NCBI RefSeq assembly: GCF_030167925.1
Contig: NZ_JASKUT010000002.1
Location: 2,151,690-2,215,689 of the forward strand
Direction of reading: 5' to 3'
Origin: Paenibacillus silviterrae
Lineage (GTDB): Bacteria; Bacillota; Bacilli; Paenibacillales; NBRC-103111
Length of the DNA stretch: 64,000 nt
Shown here: positions 1 to 8,773 of the stretch, in pieces
How positions within the stretch are numbered: the first letter of the stretch is position 1
Layout of the letters: each line of letters begins with the position of its first letter
Translations under genes and position numbers: made by a program
The notes under the pieces: generated by a model
Databases searched by the model: none
Seen by the model: only the letters and a program-made list of their open reading frames with translations
Told to the model about the DNA's origin: nothing

Positions 1-1700
1 AGAAGCTTGGCGCATCGGCTCCGATCCTTCAGCGCATCGCGGAGGCGGTTAGCGACGTAATACGGACAGAACCCGGGGGAACGGCGGCAAAGCTGCTCGA
101 GCTGAACATGCTGGTGCAATCCGTAATGTACACACAGGGTACTACCGAAACCAAAGAGGAATGCCTCCCGATGGAAGGGACTGCCATCTCCCTGAGCACG
201 TCAATTCCCTATCGCAAGCTGCAGCCGCTGATCGAGGCGTTAACGCAAAAGGGCCAAGGGCGAATGGAGCAGCTGAGGCAGGCTTACGAGGAGCAGCTGT
301 TCCACGACCTTCGCGTTATCCCGGCCGCGGTAGCAGCGCTGGATGACAGCTACTCGGAGATACCCGAATTTCTTCAGAGGCAGGTCATCCCGGCCTACGG
401 TGCCGAAGCGGTGCCTGCGCTGCGCCGGCAGCTGCGACTGGACGGCGGCAAAGGAGACGCACGAAGACTGGAGCTGCTTCACCGTTTGCTTCCGTCCCCG
501 GACACGGAGCTTCTTCTCCTCGCGGCCACTACGGGCTCGACAGAGGTTCGTGCCTCTGCCATCGAGCTGCTCGGAGATGATCCCGGGCAGGAGGCATTTT
601 TACTTGAGCAGGCGGAAGATAAGAAGAAAGAGATCCGCAGGGCGTCCTTCTCCGCACTATCCCGGCTTGGTACCGCAGCGGCGATTGATCGCCTGTACCG
701 GGCGCTTACAGGAAAGGATCGGGACATCGCCGTCGAACCCGTTCGACTGTGTCAGGCGAAGGAGCTGACACATTCTATAATTGCGAATACGGAGCATGCA
801 TTGGATTGCATCGTCCGGCGAACGGAGCTTAAGGAATCGGTGCAGCAGCTGCTTGCGAATCTTGAGAGCCTGCAAGACAAACGGACCCCGGAGGTTGCCG
901 GACTGCTGCAGCGGCTGTTGTCTACGCCGCAGTTTATTGCACCCGAAACGGAAGCGGCGCAGGAAGCGGCTGTGGAGCTCTTGCTGGAGCTTGATATGCC
1001 TGAGGCAGACTCCTTTGCAATCACGCTGCAGGATGCCTACCAGCGCAAATTTATCGGGTACAGCTTCAAAGCGGCCGTGAAGCTCATGCCGCCGGAGGAC
1101 GTGTATGAGCGGTACAGTTCTTTGCTGAAGGATAAGAAACGGCCTTGGGCCAAAGAACTGATTCGTTCGATGCACGAATTAACACGGCCGTTAGATTGGA
1201 ATTACGCGACGGAGGCTGCTGCCGGCGAATTGGTTCGCCGTTGGGATCCGCGATGGATCCATCTGTTTGCCTCCCTAGACGAAGAGGAGCTTGTATGCCG
1301 TCTGGTTACCGGTCCGGATCGGAGCATTGCCGATTACTTGCTGAAAAAATGCGAAGGCGCCTCCGGATTAAACAAGGGAAATACGGCGGCTATGCTGCTG
1401 GCGCTCACCGCCATGAAGGCTCCGGAAGCTCCGGAGCTTGTGATGCGGGCCTTGGAAAAGGGCGGGGGCAGACAGCTGTATTATTTGGACCGGACCCAGC
1501 AGCTGCTTCTGACTTCGCTTCCGAAGTCTTGTTCCGATCGATTGAAGCCATTTGCCGAAACGGTGACTTATCAAACGATGAAAGACCAACTGCTCGAAAT
1601 CGCGGAAGCGATAGCGGCCAAACCGGAGTCAGCCGACGACGGGGAACCAATACAGAAGGGACAGGGATTATGGGGATGGATCAAAAGCACAATGTCGTAA
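1..1700 (+). CDS. HEAT-repeat protein of a MoxR/VWA cluster (5' partial)
   Basis: The reading frame is open from base 3 and continues upstream, so the N-terminus is missing; 565 codons are visible. An internal ATG at 108 is probably not the start, because the frame upstream of it is coding-like. The protein is alpha-helical with leucine/alanine-rich pairs of helices typical of HEAT/armadillo repeats, clearest over the first third (for example around bases 480-760). No catalytic motif, signal peptide or membrane segment is visible. It overlaps the next gene, a MoxR ATPase, by 31 bases and heads a tight cluster with a DUF5682-like and a VWA protein. A scaffold or adaptor role for the ATPase/VWA pair is inference. 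Confidence 0.8.
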   Translation, partial: KLGASAPILQRIAEAVSDVIRTEPGGTAAKLLELNMLVQSVMYTQGTTETKEECLPMEGTAISLSTSIPYRKLQPLIEALTQKGQGRMEQLRQAYEEQLFHDLRVIPAAVAALDDSYSEIPEFLQRQVIPAYGAEAVPALRRQLRLDGGKGDARRLELLHRLLPSPDTELLLLAATTGSTEVRASAIELLGDDPGQEAFLLEQAEDKKKEIRRASFSALSRLGTAAAIDRLYRALTGKDRDIAVEPVRLCQAKELTHSIIANTEHALDCIVRRTELKESVQQLLANLESLQDKRTPEVAGLLQRLLSTPQFIAPETEAAQEAAVELLLELDMPEADSFAITLQDAYQRKFIGYSFKAAVKLMPPEDVYERYSSLLKDKKRPWAKELIRSMHELTRPLDWNYATEAAAGELVRRWDPRWIHLFASLDEEELVCRLVTGPDRSIADYLLKKCEGASGLNKGNTAAMLLALTAMKAPEAPELVMRALEKGGGRQLYYLDRTQQLLLTSLPKSCSDRLKPFAETVTYQTMKDQLLEIAEAIAAKPESADDGEPIQKGQGLWGWIKSTMS

Positions 1701-2767
1701 GAATGCCCTCCGAGCGTTTGTATCTTGAAGAATTGGAGGTTCTAAAAAGCGCGGACCGCGAAGCGAAGCCGGCCGGCTGGCAGCTGTCGCCCAAAGCCGT
1801 ACTGACCTTTCTCGTCGGCGGTGAGGTGAAGGGAATGCCTATTACACCGAAGTACATCGGCAACAAGCGGCTGGTGGAAATGGCCATCGCCACACTGCTG
1901 ACGGACCGTGCCCTGATGCTGATCGGAGAACCGGGGACAGCGAAGTCGTGGCTGTCGGAGAATTTGACGGCCGCCATTGACGGCGACTCGTCCAAGGTGA
2001 TTCAGGGAACGGCCGGTACCAGCGAAGAACACATCCGTTATTCCTGGAACTACGCGATGCTCCTCGCACAAGGTCCGTCCGACCAGGCGTTGATCAAGAG
2101 TCCGATCTTCCGCGCGATGGAAACGGGAGGCATCGCCCGCTTCGAGGAAATCTCGCGCTGCGCCTCCGAGGTGCAGGATGCGCTGATCTCCATCCTGTCG
2201 GAGAAGACGATCTCCATTCCCGAGCTCGGCAGAGAAGTATCGGCGGCGCGCGGCTTCTCCGTCATCGCTACGGCCAACACCCGCGACCGCGGCGTGAATG
2301 AAATGTCCGCCGCATTGAAGCGGCGCTTCAACATCATCGTTCTTCCGGCGCCGTCGGATATCGAGACCGAGGTGGATATCGTCCGCAAGCGGGTCGCCGA
2401 AATATCCGCGAGCTACGAGCTCCAGGCGGAGCTGCCGGAGGACGAAGCGGTGCGGAAGGTCGTCACCATCTTCCGTGAGCTGCGCAGCGGGATGACGCTT
2501 GACGGCAAGGAGAAGGTAAAGGCGCCGAGCGGCGTCATTTCTACAGCGGAAGCCATCTCGCTCTTAACGGGCAGTATGGCGCTCGCGGGAAGCTTCGGCA
2601 GCGGACGGATTCAGGAAGAGGATATCGCCGCGGGACTGCAAGGGGCGATCGTGAAGGATGAAGAGAAGGACCGCCTGGTCTGGAAGGAATACTTGGAAAA
2701 CGTGATGAAAAAGCGGGGTTCGACATGGAGAAATCTGTACTATGCGTGCTCGGAGATGAACAACTAG
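1670..2767 (+). CDS. MoxR-type AAA+ ATPase
   Basis: 365 residues from the ATG at 1670, which has GAAGGG nine bases upstream; the frame is open further 5' but that part lies inside the HEAT gene. Walker A is GEPGTAKS at residues 86-93. The Walker B region reads ARFEEI near residue 155, with Glu where Asp is usual. Sensor 1 is ATANTRD and an arginine-finger-like RRF follows. These mark an AAA_5/MoxR ATPase, a family that works with VWA-domain partners as chaperone or metal-insertion machinery. Such a partner lies two genes downstream. It overlaps the DUF5682-like gene by 43 bases, implying translational coupling. The substrate is unknown. Confidence 0.88.
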   Translation: MGMDQKHNVVRMPSERLYLEELEVLKSADREAKPAGWQLSPKAVLTFLVGGEVKGMPITPKYIGNKRLVEMAIATLLTDRALMLIGEPGTAKSWLSENLTAAIDGDSSKVIQGTAGTSEEHIRYSWNYAMLLAQGPSDQALIKSPIFRAMETGGIARFEEISRCASEVQDALISILSEKTISIPELGREVSAARGFSVIATANTRDRGVNEMSAALKRRFNIIVLPAPSDIETEVDIVRKRVAEISASYELQAELPEDEAVRKVVTIFRELRSGMTLDGKEKVKAPSGVISTAEAISLLTGSMALAGSFGSGRIQEEDIAAGLQGAIVKDEEKDRLVWKEYLENVMKKRGSTWRNLYYACSEMNN

Positions 2768-5106
2768 AGCGTGAAGCGGGGGTTCATGTCTTCGGCATCC
2801 GGCATTTGTCCCCCGGCGGCGCGTACCACCTGCTGTCGTTTTTGGATGAAGTGAGGCCGACGGCCGTGCTCGTGGAAGGCCCCAGCGACGCAAGCGAATG
2901 GATCCGGCAGCTGACCGCACGGGGAGTCGTTCCGCCGATTGCCATTCTGGCCTACACGGACCGGCTGCCGGTCCGAACGCTGCTGTACCCTTATGCGGAC
3001 TATTCACCGGAGTACCAGGCCTTCCGCTGGGCGGAGAGAAACGAGGCCCATTCCGAGTTTATCGATCTTCCCTCGACAAACGCGCTCGCTCTCTATGATT
3101 TGCGAAGCCGCAGCGAACGGTCGCGGGATGGAGAAGGAGAAACGTCGGCGGGAAGAGCGAGGGAAAGCTTTCAAACCTATGTCCGCGGTCAGCGATTGTT
3201 GTACGAGAAGCTGGCTGAGCTCGCGGATGAGCCGGATTACGAGGCTTATTGGGAACGGCAATTCGAGCATCAAACGCGCAAAGACGCCTATCGGGAAGCA
3301 ATAACCGAGTTTTCGCTGCAGATGCGTGAGCTTACGGAGCCGCAGGAACGGTGCTTTGCCCCTGAGGAAGCGGCCTACAATGACATTCGCGAAGCGTATA
3401 TGCGGCGGAAAATCGCCGCAGCGATCACTGCCGGCCACCGTCCGGAGCGAATCGTTGTCGTCACGGGCGCTCATCATGCTTCCGCGCTTACCTTGCGGCT
3501 TCCGGCTATGTCTGACAAGGAGCTGAAGGGGCTTCCCAAGACAACGACGAAGCTTACCCTGATGCCTTATTCCTATTACAAGCTGTCCTCGCATTCGGGC
3601 TACGGGGCGGGGAATCAGGCACCGGCTTATTTCGGACTATTCTGGGAGTGCCTTCAGCAGGGCGATTTGAATAGACTCCCTTCGTTGTATTTATCCAAGG
3701 TGGTTTCCTATCTTCGGGAACAGGGGACGTTCCGCTCCACGGCATCGCTCATTGAAGGTGTACGGCTCGCCGAAGCGCTTGCGTCGTTGCACGGCGGAAG
3801 CCGCCCTACCTGGAAAGACCTGCGGGATGCCGCCGTCGTATGCCTCGGTTACGGTGAGCTTTCCGTTGTAGCGGAGGCGCTGGCAAGGGCCGATATCGGC
3901 ACGGCTATCGGCCACCTGCCTGAGGGCGTCAGCCAGACGCCTGTTCAGGATGACATGAATCGCGAGCTGAAGCGGCTCAAGCTGGAGAAATACAAGTCGG
4001 CCGTCGCGGCTACGCTGGAGCTGGATTTGCGAGAAAACCGCAGAGTGAAGACCGAGGCAGCCGCTTTTCTGGATTTGCATCGATCTGTTTTTCTTCACCG
4101 GCTGGAGCTGCTGGGAATATCATTTGCCCGGAAGCAGCGCGTGCAACAGGATTCCGCCTCGTGGGCGGAAAGCTGGGTGCTGCAATGGACGCCGGAGGCG
4201 GAGATTCAAGCGGTAGAATCGACGTTGAAAGGAGAAACCGTCGAGCTGGCGGCTGCCTTCGTGCTGAAGGAGCGGCTGGAGAGCTGCCGGGAGCTGGCGG
4301 AAGCCTCGCGCCTGATTCGGCAAGCCTGCGATTGTGAGCTGACCGCGCTGATGGAGCAGGCTAGGTCTGTGCTGCAGGCTCTCGCCGTGGATTCGGGCAG
4401 CTTCGAGCAAATTGCGGCGGCTGCCTACGAGCTGTCCGTATTTATCCGGTACGGCTCGGTTCGCCGGGTGGATACGGCCTCGCTTGTGCCTTTGCTGGAG
4501 CAGCTGTTTCTTCGGGGCTGCCTTCTGCTGAATGACGCTGCGGCCTGCAACGATGACGCCGCGCACGGCATGGCCAAGTCGATGCAGATAATGCACTTGA
4601 TTACACAAGACGATCATGCTGTCGTCGATGATGCGCTGTGGCGTGTCAAGGTGCGGGAGCTGGCGGAGCGGGACGACCGCAATGCACTGCTGTCGGGGCT
4701 TGCCTTCGCCATTCTTCTGGAACGGGGCGATTGTCAGGATGAGCAGGTGGCCAGAGAAGTGTCGCGCCGGTTGTCTCCCGGCATTCCCGCGGATGTGGGC
4801 GCCGGCTGGTTCGAGGGCTTGTCGATGCGCAATCGCTATGCGCTGCTCTCCCGATTGTCCTTGTGGGAGCAGCTCGACGCTTATATCGAATCGCTCGAGC
4901 CGGAAGCATTCGGTCGGTCGCTGGTGTTTCTGCGCAGAGCGTTCAGCTCTTTCGAACCACGGGAGAAAGCCTCTGTCGCCGAGATGATGGGGGAGATCTG
5001 GGGTGCCGGAGCCGATGACATCGGAGCGAGGCTGCAGCAGCCGTTGAGTCAGGAAGAGAAGGAGATGCTGGATGAACTCAACCAATTCGATTTTGGAGAC
5101 TTGTAG
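2725..5106 (+). CDS. DUF5682-family protein
   Basis: 793 residues. The N-terminus carries FGIRHLSPGG (about residues 23-32) followed by a segment ending VLVEGPSDA, the signature I associate with DUF5682 proteins. The remainder is long, helical and mostly unrecognised. No signal peptide or membrane helix is seen, so it is probably cytoplasmic. The start lies inside the MoxR gene with only a weak ribosome binding site, consistent with coupled translation, and the stop is two bases before the VWA gene. The family is repeatedly found beside MoxR and VWA genes, but I know of no established biochemical function. Confidence 0.8.
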   Translation: MEKSVLCVLGDEQLEREAGVHVFGIRHLSPGGAYHLLSFLDEVRPTAVLVEGPSDASEWIRQLTARGVVPPIAILAYTDRLPVRTLLYPYADYSPEYQAFRWAERNEAHSEFIDLPSTNALALYDLRSRSERSRDGEGETSAGRARESFQTYVRGQRLLYEKLAELADEPDYEAYWERQFEHQTRKDAYREAITEFSLQMRELTEPQERCFAPEEAAYNDIREAYMRRKIAAAITAGHRPERIVVVTGAHHASALTLRLPAMSDKELKGLPKTTTKLTLMPYSYYKLSSHSGYGAGNQAPAYFGLFWECLQQGDLNRLPSLYLSKVVSYLREQGTFRSTASLIEGVRLAEALASLHGGSRPTWKDLRDAAVVCLGYGELSVVAEALARADIGTAIGHLPEGVSQTPVQDDMNRELKRLKLEKYKSAVAATLELDLRENRRVKTEAAAFLDLHRSVFLHRLELLGISFARKQRVQQDSASWAESWVLQWTPEAEIQAVESTLKGETVELAAAFVLKERLESCRELAEASRLIRQACDCELTALMEQARSVLQALAVDSGSFEQIAAAAYELSVFIRYGSVRRVDTASLVPLLEQLFLRGCLLLNDAAACNDDAAHGMAKSMQIMHLITQDDHAVVDDALWRVKVRELAERDDRNALLSGLAFAILLERGDCQDEQVAREVSRRLSPGIPADVGAGWFEGLSMRNRYALLSRLSLWEQLDAYIESLEPEAFGRSLVFLRRAFSSFEPREKASVAEMMGEIWGAGADDIGARLQQPLSQEEKEMLDELNQFDFGDL

Positions 5107-5108
5107 CC

Positions 5109-6323
5109 ATGACGACACCTAACCCGAATCCGGAGCAAGTAAAACGTTGGCGGCTTATCCTGGGTGCCTCTTCCGAAGAGAAGCTGCAGTCGTACGGCAC
5201 CGGCGGCGGCATTCTCGACGAAGAGGCCGCCATCATGGATGAAGCGCTTGCCGCCATATATGATGAGACGTTCGTATCTGCAAGCGATGCCCGCGGCCAA
5301 AGCGGCTCCCGCAGGGCTGGTCTCGGGCCATCCTCGCCGAAGCTGGCCAAATGGCTGGGAGATATCCGCACCTTTTTCCCTCCGGACATCGTATCGGTCA
5401 TTCAGTCGGATGCGATTGAGCGCAAAGGGCTGAAGCAGCTGTTGTTTGAGCCGGAGCTGCTCTCTCAGGTGAAGCCGGACATTCAGATGGTGGCCACGCT
5501 GATGGCGCTCAAAGGACAAATTCCCGAGAAAACGAAGGAATCCGCGCGGCAGCTGGTGAAGGCTGTGGTGGATGAAATCGTGAAGCGGCTCTCTCAGGAG
5601 CTGCAGCGTGCCGTGACAGGGGCTTTGAACCGAAGGCGGCACTCCCCGCTGCCTTCCTTTACTGGCCTGGATTGGAATACGACGATCCGCAAAAACCTGA
5701 GGCACTTCGATCAGGAGCGTAAGCTGCTCATTCCCGAGAAGGTGTATTTCTTCGACCGTGCCCGTCGCAGCAAGGAGTGGACGGTCATTCTGGACATCGA
5801 TCAGAGCGGATCGATGGCAGGCTCCGTCATTTATGCGTCGATTGTCGGGTCCATCTTCGCCAGCATGCCCTCACTCGACACCCGGGTCGTGGCGTTCGAT
5901 ACCGAGGTAGTGGATTTGAGCGAGCAATGTGCGCACGATCCGGTCGATATGCTGTTTGGTATTCAGCTCGGCGGAGGAACGGATATTAACAAGTCCATTG
6001 CGTATTGTGAGCAGTTTATTGCGGAACCTAAGAAAACGCTGTTCCTCCTGGTTTCCGACTTGTATGAGGGAGGCAACCGAACGGAGATGCTGCGCAGGCT
6101 GATCGATATGCACCAGGCCGGGGTGAAGACGATCTGCTTACTCGCTTTGTCCGACCAGGGCGTGCCTTCGTATGATGAGGCCGTGGCGAAGCGGCTGGCC
6201 CAGCAAGGGATCCCGTGCTTCGGCTGCTCTCCGGACAAACTGCCGGAGCTGATTGAAGGAGCATTGAAGGGCCACGATCTAGCCGTGATGAGCGACCGAT
6301 TGGGGAATGGAAAGCCAACGTAA
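5109..6323 (+). CDS. VWA-domain protein, partner of MoxR ATPase
   Basis: 404 residues. The N-terminal half is helical. The C-terminal half is a von Willebrand factor A fold with an intact MIDAS motif: DQSGS near residues 230-234, a later GGGTD threonine loop, and a VSDLYEG segment. No signal peptide or membrane helix is visible, so it is likely cytosolic and binds a divalent metal. It is the last gene of the HEAT-MoxR-DUF5682-VWA cluster, starting two bases after the preceding stop. MoxR-VWA pairs generally act together, the ATPase remodelling targets presented by the VWA protein; the target here is not evident. Confidence 0.88.
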   Translation: MTTPNPNPEQVKRWRLILGASSEEKLQSYGTGGGILDEEAAIMDEALAAIYDETFVSASDARGQSGSRRAGLGPSSPKLAKWLGDIRTFFPPDIVSVIQSDAIERKGLKQLLFEPELLSQVKPDIQMVATLMALKGQIPEKTKESARQLVKAVVDEIVKRLSQELQRAVTGALNRRRHSPLPSFTGLDWNTTIRKNLRHFDQERKLLIPEKVYFFDRARRSKEWTVILDIDQSGSMAGSVIYASIVGSIFASMPSLDTRVVAFDTEVVDLSEQCAHDPVDMLFGIQLGGGTDINKSIAYCEQFIAEPKKTLFLLVSDLYEGGNRTEMLRRLIDMHQAGVKTICLLALSDQGVPSYDEAVAKRLAQQGIPCFGCSPDKLPELIEGALKGHDLAVMSDRLGNGKPT

Positions 6324-6331
6324 CCAAAGAA

Positions 6332-6362
6332 GCCCGCCAGGCGATCTCGATCACCGGCGGGC
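6332..6362 (+). terminator. Hairpin after the VWA gene
   Basis: A long imperfect inverted repeat (GCCCGCC ... GGCGGGC with an inner GG-GAT/ATC-CC stem and CTCG loop) begins eight bases after the VWA stop. There is no U-tract, so it may be a processing or weak termination structure. Confidence 0.4.
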
Positions 6363-6543
6363 ATGCTTCGTTGTATTCAAATTCCAGGATTCGGCACGCT
6401 GTTATCGCATGAAGAAACTCGAATAGGGAACCTTAGTGAGGCAAGCTGCCAAGCGACTGCCGATGCCGTTGCCGAGAGTTTGTTCTTATTATCCGACTTG
6501 CCGGATATACTTGTAATAACTTACCGTACATAGGAGGCATCTC

Positions 6544-6759
6544 ATGGCGAATGAAAGTAAAGTGACGATCAAAGTGAACGACAACGGATCGCTTCGGGTA
6601 ACAGGTCCGGTTGAGCTGGTAGATGCGGAAGGTAACCCGTTCGAGCATAAGGAATCGTTCTCTCTGTGCCGGTGCGGAGCATCGGGCAACAAGCCGTTCT
6701 GTGACGGCGCGCACAAGTCGATCGGCTTCGAAAGCGCACCCAGAGCGCAGAAGGTGTGA
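6544..6759 (+). CDS. CDGSH iron-sulfur domain protein
   Basis: 71 residues. The C-terminal half carries the CDGSH-type motif C-R-C-G-A-S-x-x-K-P-F-C-D-G-A-H, whose three cysteines and one histidine bind a [2Fe-2S] cluster. A strong AGGAGG lies just upstream of the ATG. The length is normal for the stand-alone bacterial family, which is small, soluble and linked to redox or iron handling without a firmly defined role. It appears monocistronic, ending at a bulged terminator hairpin. Confidence 0.9.
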   Translation: MANESKVTIKVNDNGSLRVTGPVELVDAEGNPFEHKESFSLCRCGASGNKPFCDGAHKSIGFESAPRAQKV

Positions 6760-6779
6760 TGCTTGGCCCCGCAAGCGGC

Positions 6780-6811
6780 AAAACCGGTCTCTGACGAGGC
6801 CGTTTTTTTTA
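6780..6811 (+). terminator. Rho-independent terminator after CDGSH gene
   Basis: AAAAC plus a GGTCTC/GAGGCC stem with one bulged C, loop TGAC, followed by eight T. Confidence 0.75.
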
Positions 6812-6892
6812 TATAAGGGATAATAAGAGTGAAAACAGCCTGCCTGCGGACTTCACACTTTTTACTAGCTTTTAAATAGCTTCTAACTATCG

Positions 6893-6961
6893 TATAATAG
6901 TAAAATAAATATTAAAATGTATAGGGTTAATTGATCCAGAGAAGGCGTTTGACTAGGTCAA
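6893..6961 (+). promoter_or_regulatory. Candidate mqo promoter and downstream palindrome
   Basis: A perfect -10 box TATAAT lies at 6893-6898, with no good -35 at 17 bases. Downstream, at 6949-6961, is a perfect inverted repeat TTGAC-TAG-GTCAA, flanked by AGGC/GCCT, in the untranslated leader of mqo. It could be an operator or an RNA hairpin. Confidence 0.4.
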
Positions 6962-7019
6962 GCCTTGGCTGCCGGCTTACTCCTTTTCTGCAAATCTTAG
7001 GGTATAAGGACGGTTTAAA

Positions 7020-8537
7020 ATGAGTAACAGACAAACTAGAACAGACGTTATCTTAATCGGTGCCGGAATTATGAGCGCGACTTTGGGGTCACTGCTGAAG
7101 GAACTAGTGCCGGACTGGAAAATCACTGTGTTCGAGAAACTCGGGGGCGCAGGAGAGGAAAGCTCTAACGAATGGAATAATGCGGGAACGGGACATGCTT
7201 CCCTGTGCGAGCTTAACTACACTAGCGAAAAACCGGACGGATCCGTCGATATTAGTAAAGCTATTAAGGTTAACGAAGAGTATCAGGTTTCCAAGCAGTT
7301 CTGGTCTTATCTTGTTAACAGCAAGCTGATCCAGAATCCGCGGGACTTTATCGTGCCACTGCCTCATATGAGTTTAGTTCAAGGGGAAAAAAATGTATCG
7401 TTTTTGAAAAAACGTTTTGAAGCGATGTCCGCCAATCCCCTGTTCCAAGGGATGGAATTTTCCGATTCTCCCGATAAATTAATGGAATGGATTCCGCTTA
7501 TTATGAAAGACCGGGCACTGAATGAACCGATCGCGGCGACCAAAATCGATTCCGGAACGGATGTCAACTTTGGTGCTTTAACGCGTCTATTGTTTGATAA
7601 CCTAAAGAACAAGAGCGTTGACATTCGTTTCAAACATCAGGTTGATGATATTAAACGTACCAGCGACGGTTTATGGGAATTGAAGGTACGCAATGTCGAC
7701 AGCGGTTCTGTCGAGCGCCATACGTCCAAATTCGTCTTTATCGGCGGCGGCGGCGGAAGCCTCCATTTGCTTCAAAAGTCCGGTATTCCGGAAGGACGGG
7801 GTATCGGCGGATTCCCGGTAAGCGGCATTTTTATGGTATGTCAGAAGCCGGAGATTGTAGCGCAGCATCATGCCAAGGTTTATGGCAAAGCTCCGGTGGG
7901 TGCTCCTCCTATGTCGGTTCCGCATCTTGATACAAGGGTGATCGACAAGAAGAAGCTGTTGTTTTTCGGTCCGTTTGCCGGCTTCTCGCCTAAGTTCTTG
8001 AAAACCGGCTCAATGTTTGACTTGATCACTTCCGTCAAGCCGGATAATCTCGTTACGATGTGCGCGGCAGGCTTAAACAACATGTCCTTGACGAAATACT
8101 TGATTAAGGAAGTCATGCAATCGAAGGAGCAACGCATGGAAGCGTTGCGTGAGTTCGTACCGAACGCCAAGAGCGAGGATTGGGATTTAGTGGTAGCGGG
8201 CCAGCGTGTCCAAGTTATTAAAGATACGGCTGCCGGCAAAGGAACGCTTCAATTCGGCACGGAAGTAATCAGTGCTGCTGACGGCTCCATAGCCGCATTG
8301 CTCGGCGCTTCTCCTGGGGCTTCTACCGCTGTCTCCGTCATGCTGGAGGTCATCCAGAAATGCTTCCCTCAGCATATGAAAGCGTGGGAACCGAAGATCA
8401 AAGAGATGATTCCTTCCTTTGGCGTGTCCTTAATCAAGAATCCGGAGCTCATTCATGAAATTCATAACTCAACAGCACGGACGCTTGGCTTAAGCGATAA
8501 TCAGCCGGTTCAGACGGCTAACCGGACGGTATCCTAA
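7020..8537 (+). CDS. mqo: Malate:quinone oxidoreductase
   Basis: 505 residues, the normal family length. It oxidises malate to oxaloacetate and passes electrons to the quinone pool through FAD, peripherally at the membrane, as a TCA-cycle enzyme alternative to malate dehydrogenase. The N-terminal FAD-binding loop is ILIGAGIMSATLG (about residues 11-23), followed by the Mqo hallmark around SSNEWNNAGTGHA. A GGGGGS-containing segment lies mid-protein. An AAGGA ribosome binding site precedes the ATG. The gene is single, with its own promoter-like region upstream and a terminator downstream. Confidence 0.95.
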   Translation: MSNRQTRTDVILIGAGIMSATLGSLLKELVPDWKITVFEKLGGAGEESSNEWNNAGTGHASLCELNYTSEKPDGSVDISKAIKVNEEYQVSKQFWSYLVNSKLIQNPRDFIVPLPHMSLVQGEKNVSFLKKRFEAMSANPLFQGMEFSDSPDKLMEWIPLIMKDRALNEPIAATKIDSGTDVNFGALTRLLFDNLKNKSVDIRFKHQVDDIKRTSDGLWELKVRNVDSGSVERHTSKFVFIGGGGGSLHLLQKSGIPEGRGIGGFPVSGIFMVCQKPEIVAQHHAKVYGKAPVGAPPMSVPHLDTRVIDKKKLLFFGPFAGFSPKFLKTGSMFDLITSVKPDNLVTMCAAGLNNMSLTKYLIKEVMQSKEQRMEALREFVPNAKSEDWDLVVAGQRVQVIKDTAAGKGTLQFGTEVISAADGSIAALLGASPGASTAVSVMLEVIQKCFPQHMKAWEPKIKEMIPSFGVSLIKNPELIHEIHNSTARTLGLSDNQPVQTANRTVS

Positions 8538-8609
8538 CATTACGCAGTCTTGACTGGATAATCAAGCTTTGTCTTACATGATTTCCATAGATGCCGTTAT
8601 GTATTCAAT

Positions 8610-8642
8610 AAGGGGTTCGCAGAGATGCGACTCCTTTTTTTT
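8610..8642 (+). terminator. Terminator after mqo
   Basis: Stem AAGGggTtCGCA paired with TGCGACTCCTT (small bulge), loop GAGA, then an eight-base T-tract. Confidence 0.75.
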
Positions 8643-8706
8643 ATAACATTAGAATTTATAAGTTTTGAGCGGAGCTCAGGAAAAAATGCATTTTCCCTTT
8701 CTACCT

Positions 8707-8726
8707 ATTGTAAAACAATGTATAAT
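8707..8726 (+). promoter_or_regulatory. Candidate promoter of diguanylate cyclase gene
   Basis: -10 box TATAAT lies at 8721-8726, directly preceded by a small perfect inverted repeat ATTGT-AAA-ACAAT at 8707-8719 that could be a regulator site. No clear -35 is seen. Confidence 0.4.
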
Positions 8727-8773
8727 TAAGTAGATTAACGTCGAATTTTGTTGTTTTATATAGGGGGCGGACC

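Noticed and set aside
1145..1669. Long N-terminal extension of the MoxR ATPase frame
   Set aside because: This part lies wholly inside the HEAT gene and has shadow-like composition; the ATG at 1670 has a ribosome binding site and a normal family N-terminus follows.
4120..5118. Long minus-strand ORF (332 codons) opposite the DUF5682 gene
   Set aside because: It is an antisense shadow of a coding frame with clear start coupling and family signature; its composition (Arg/His/Gln-rich) is typical of shadows.
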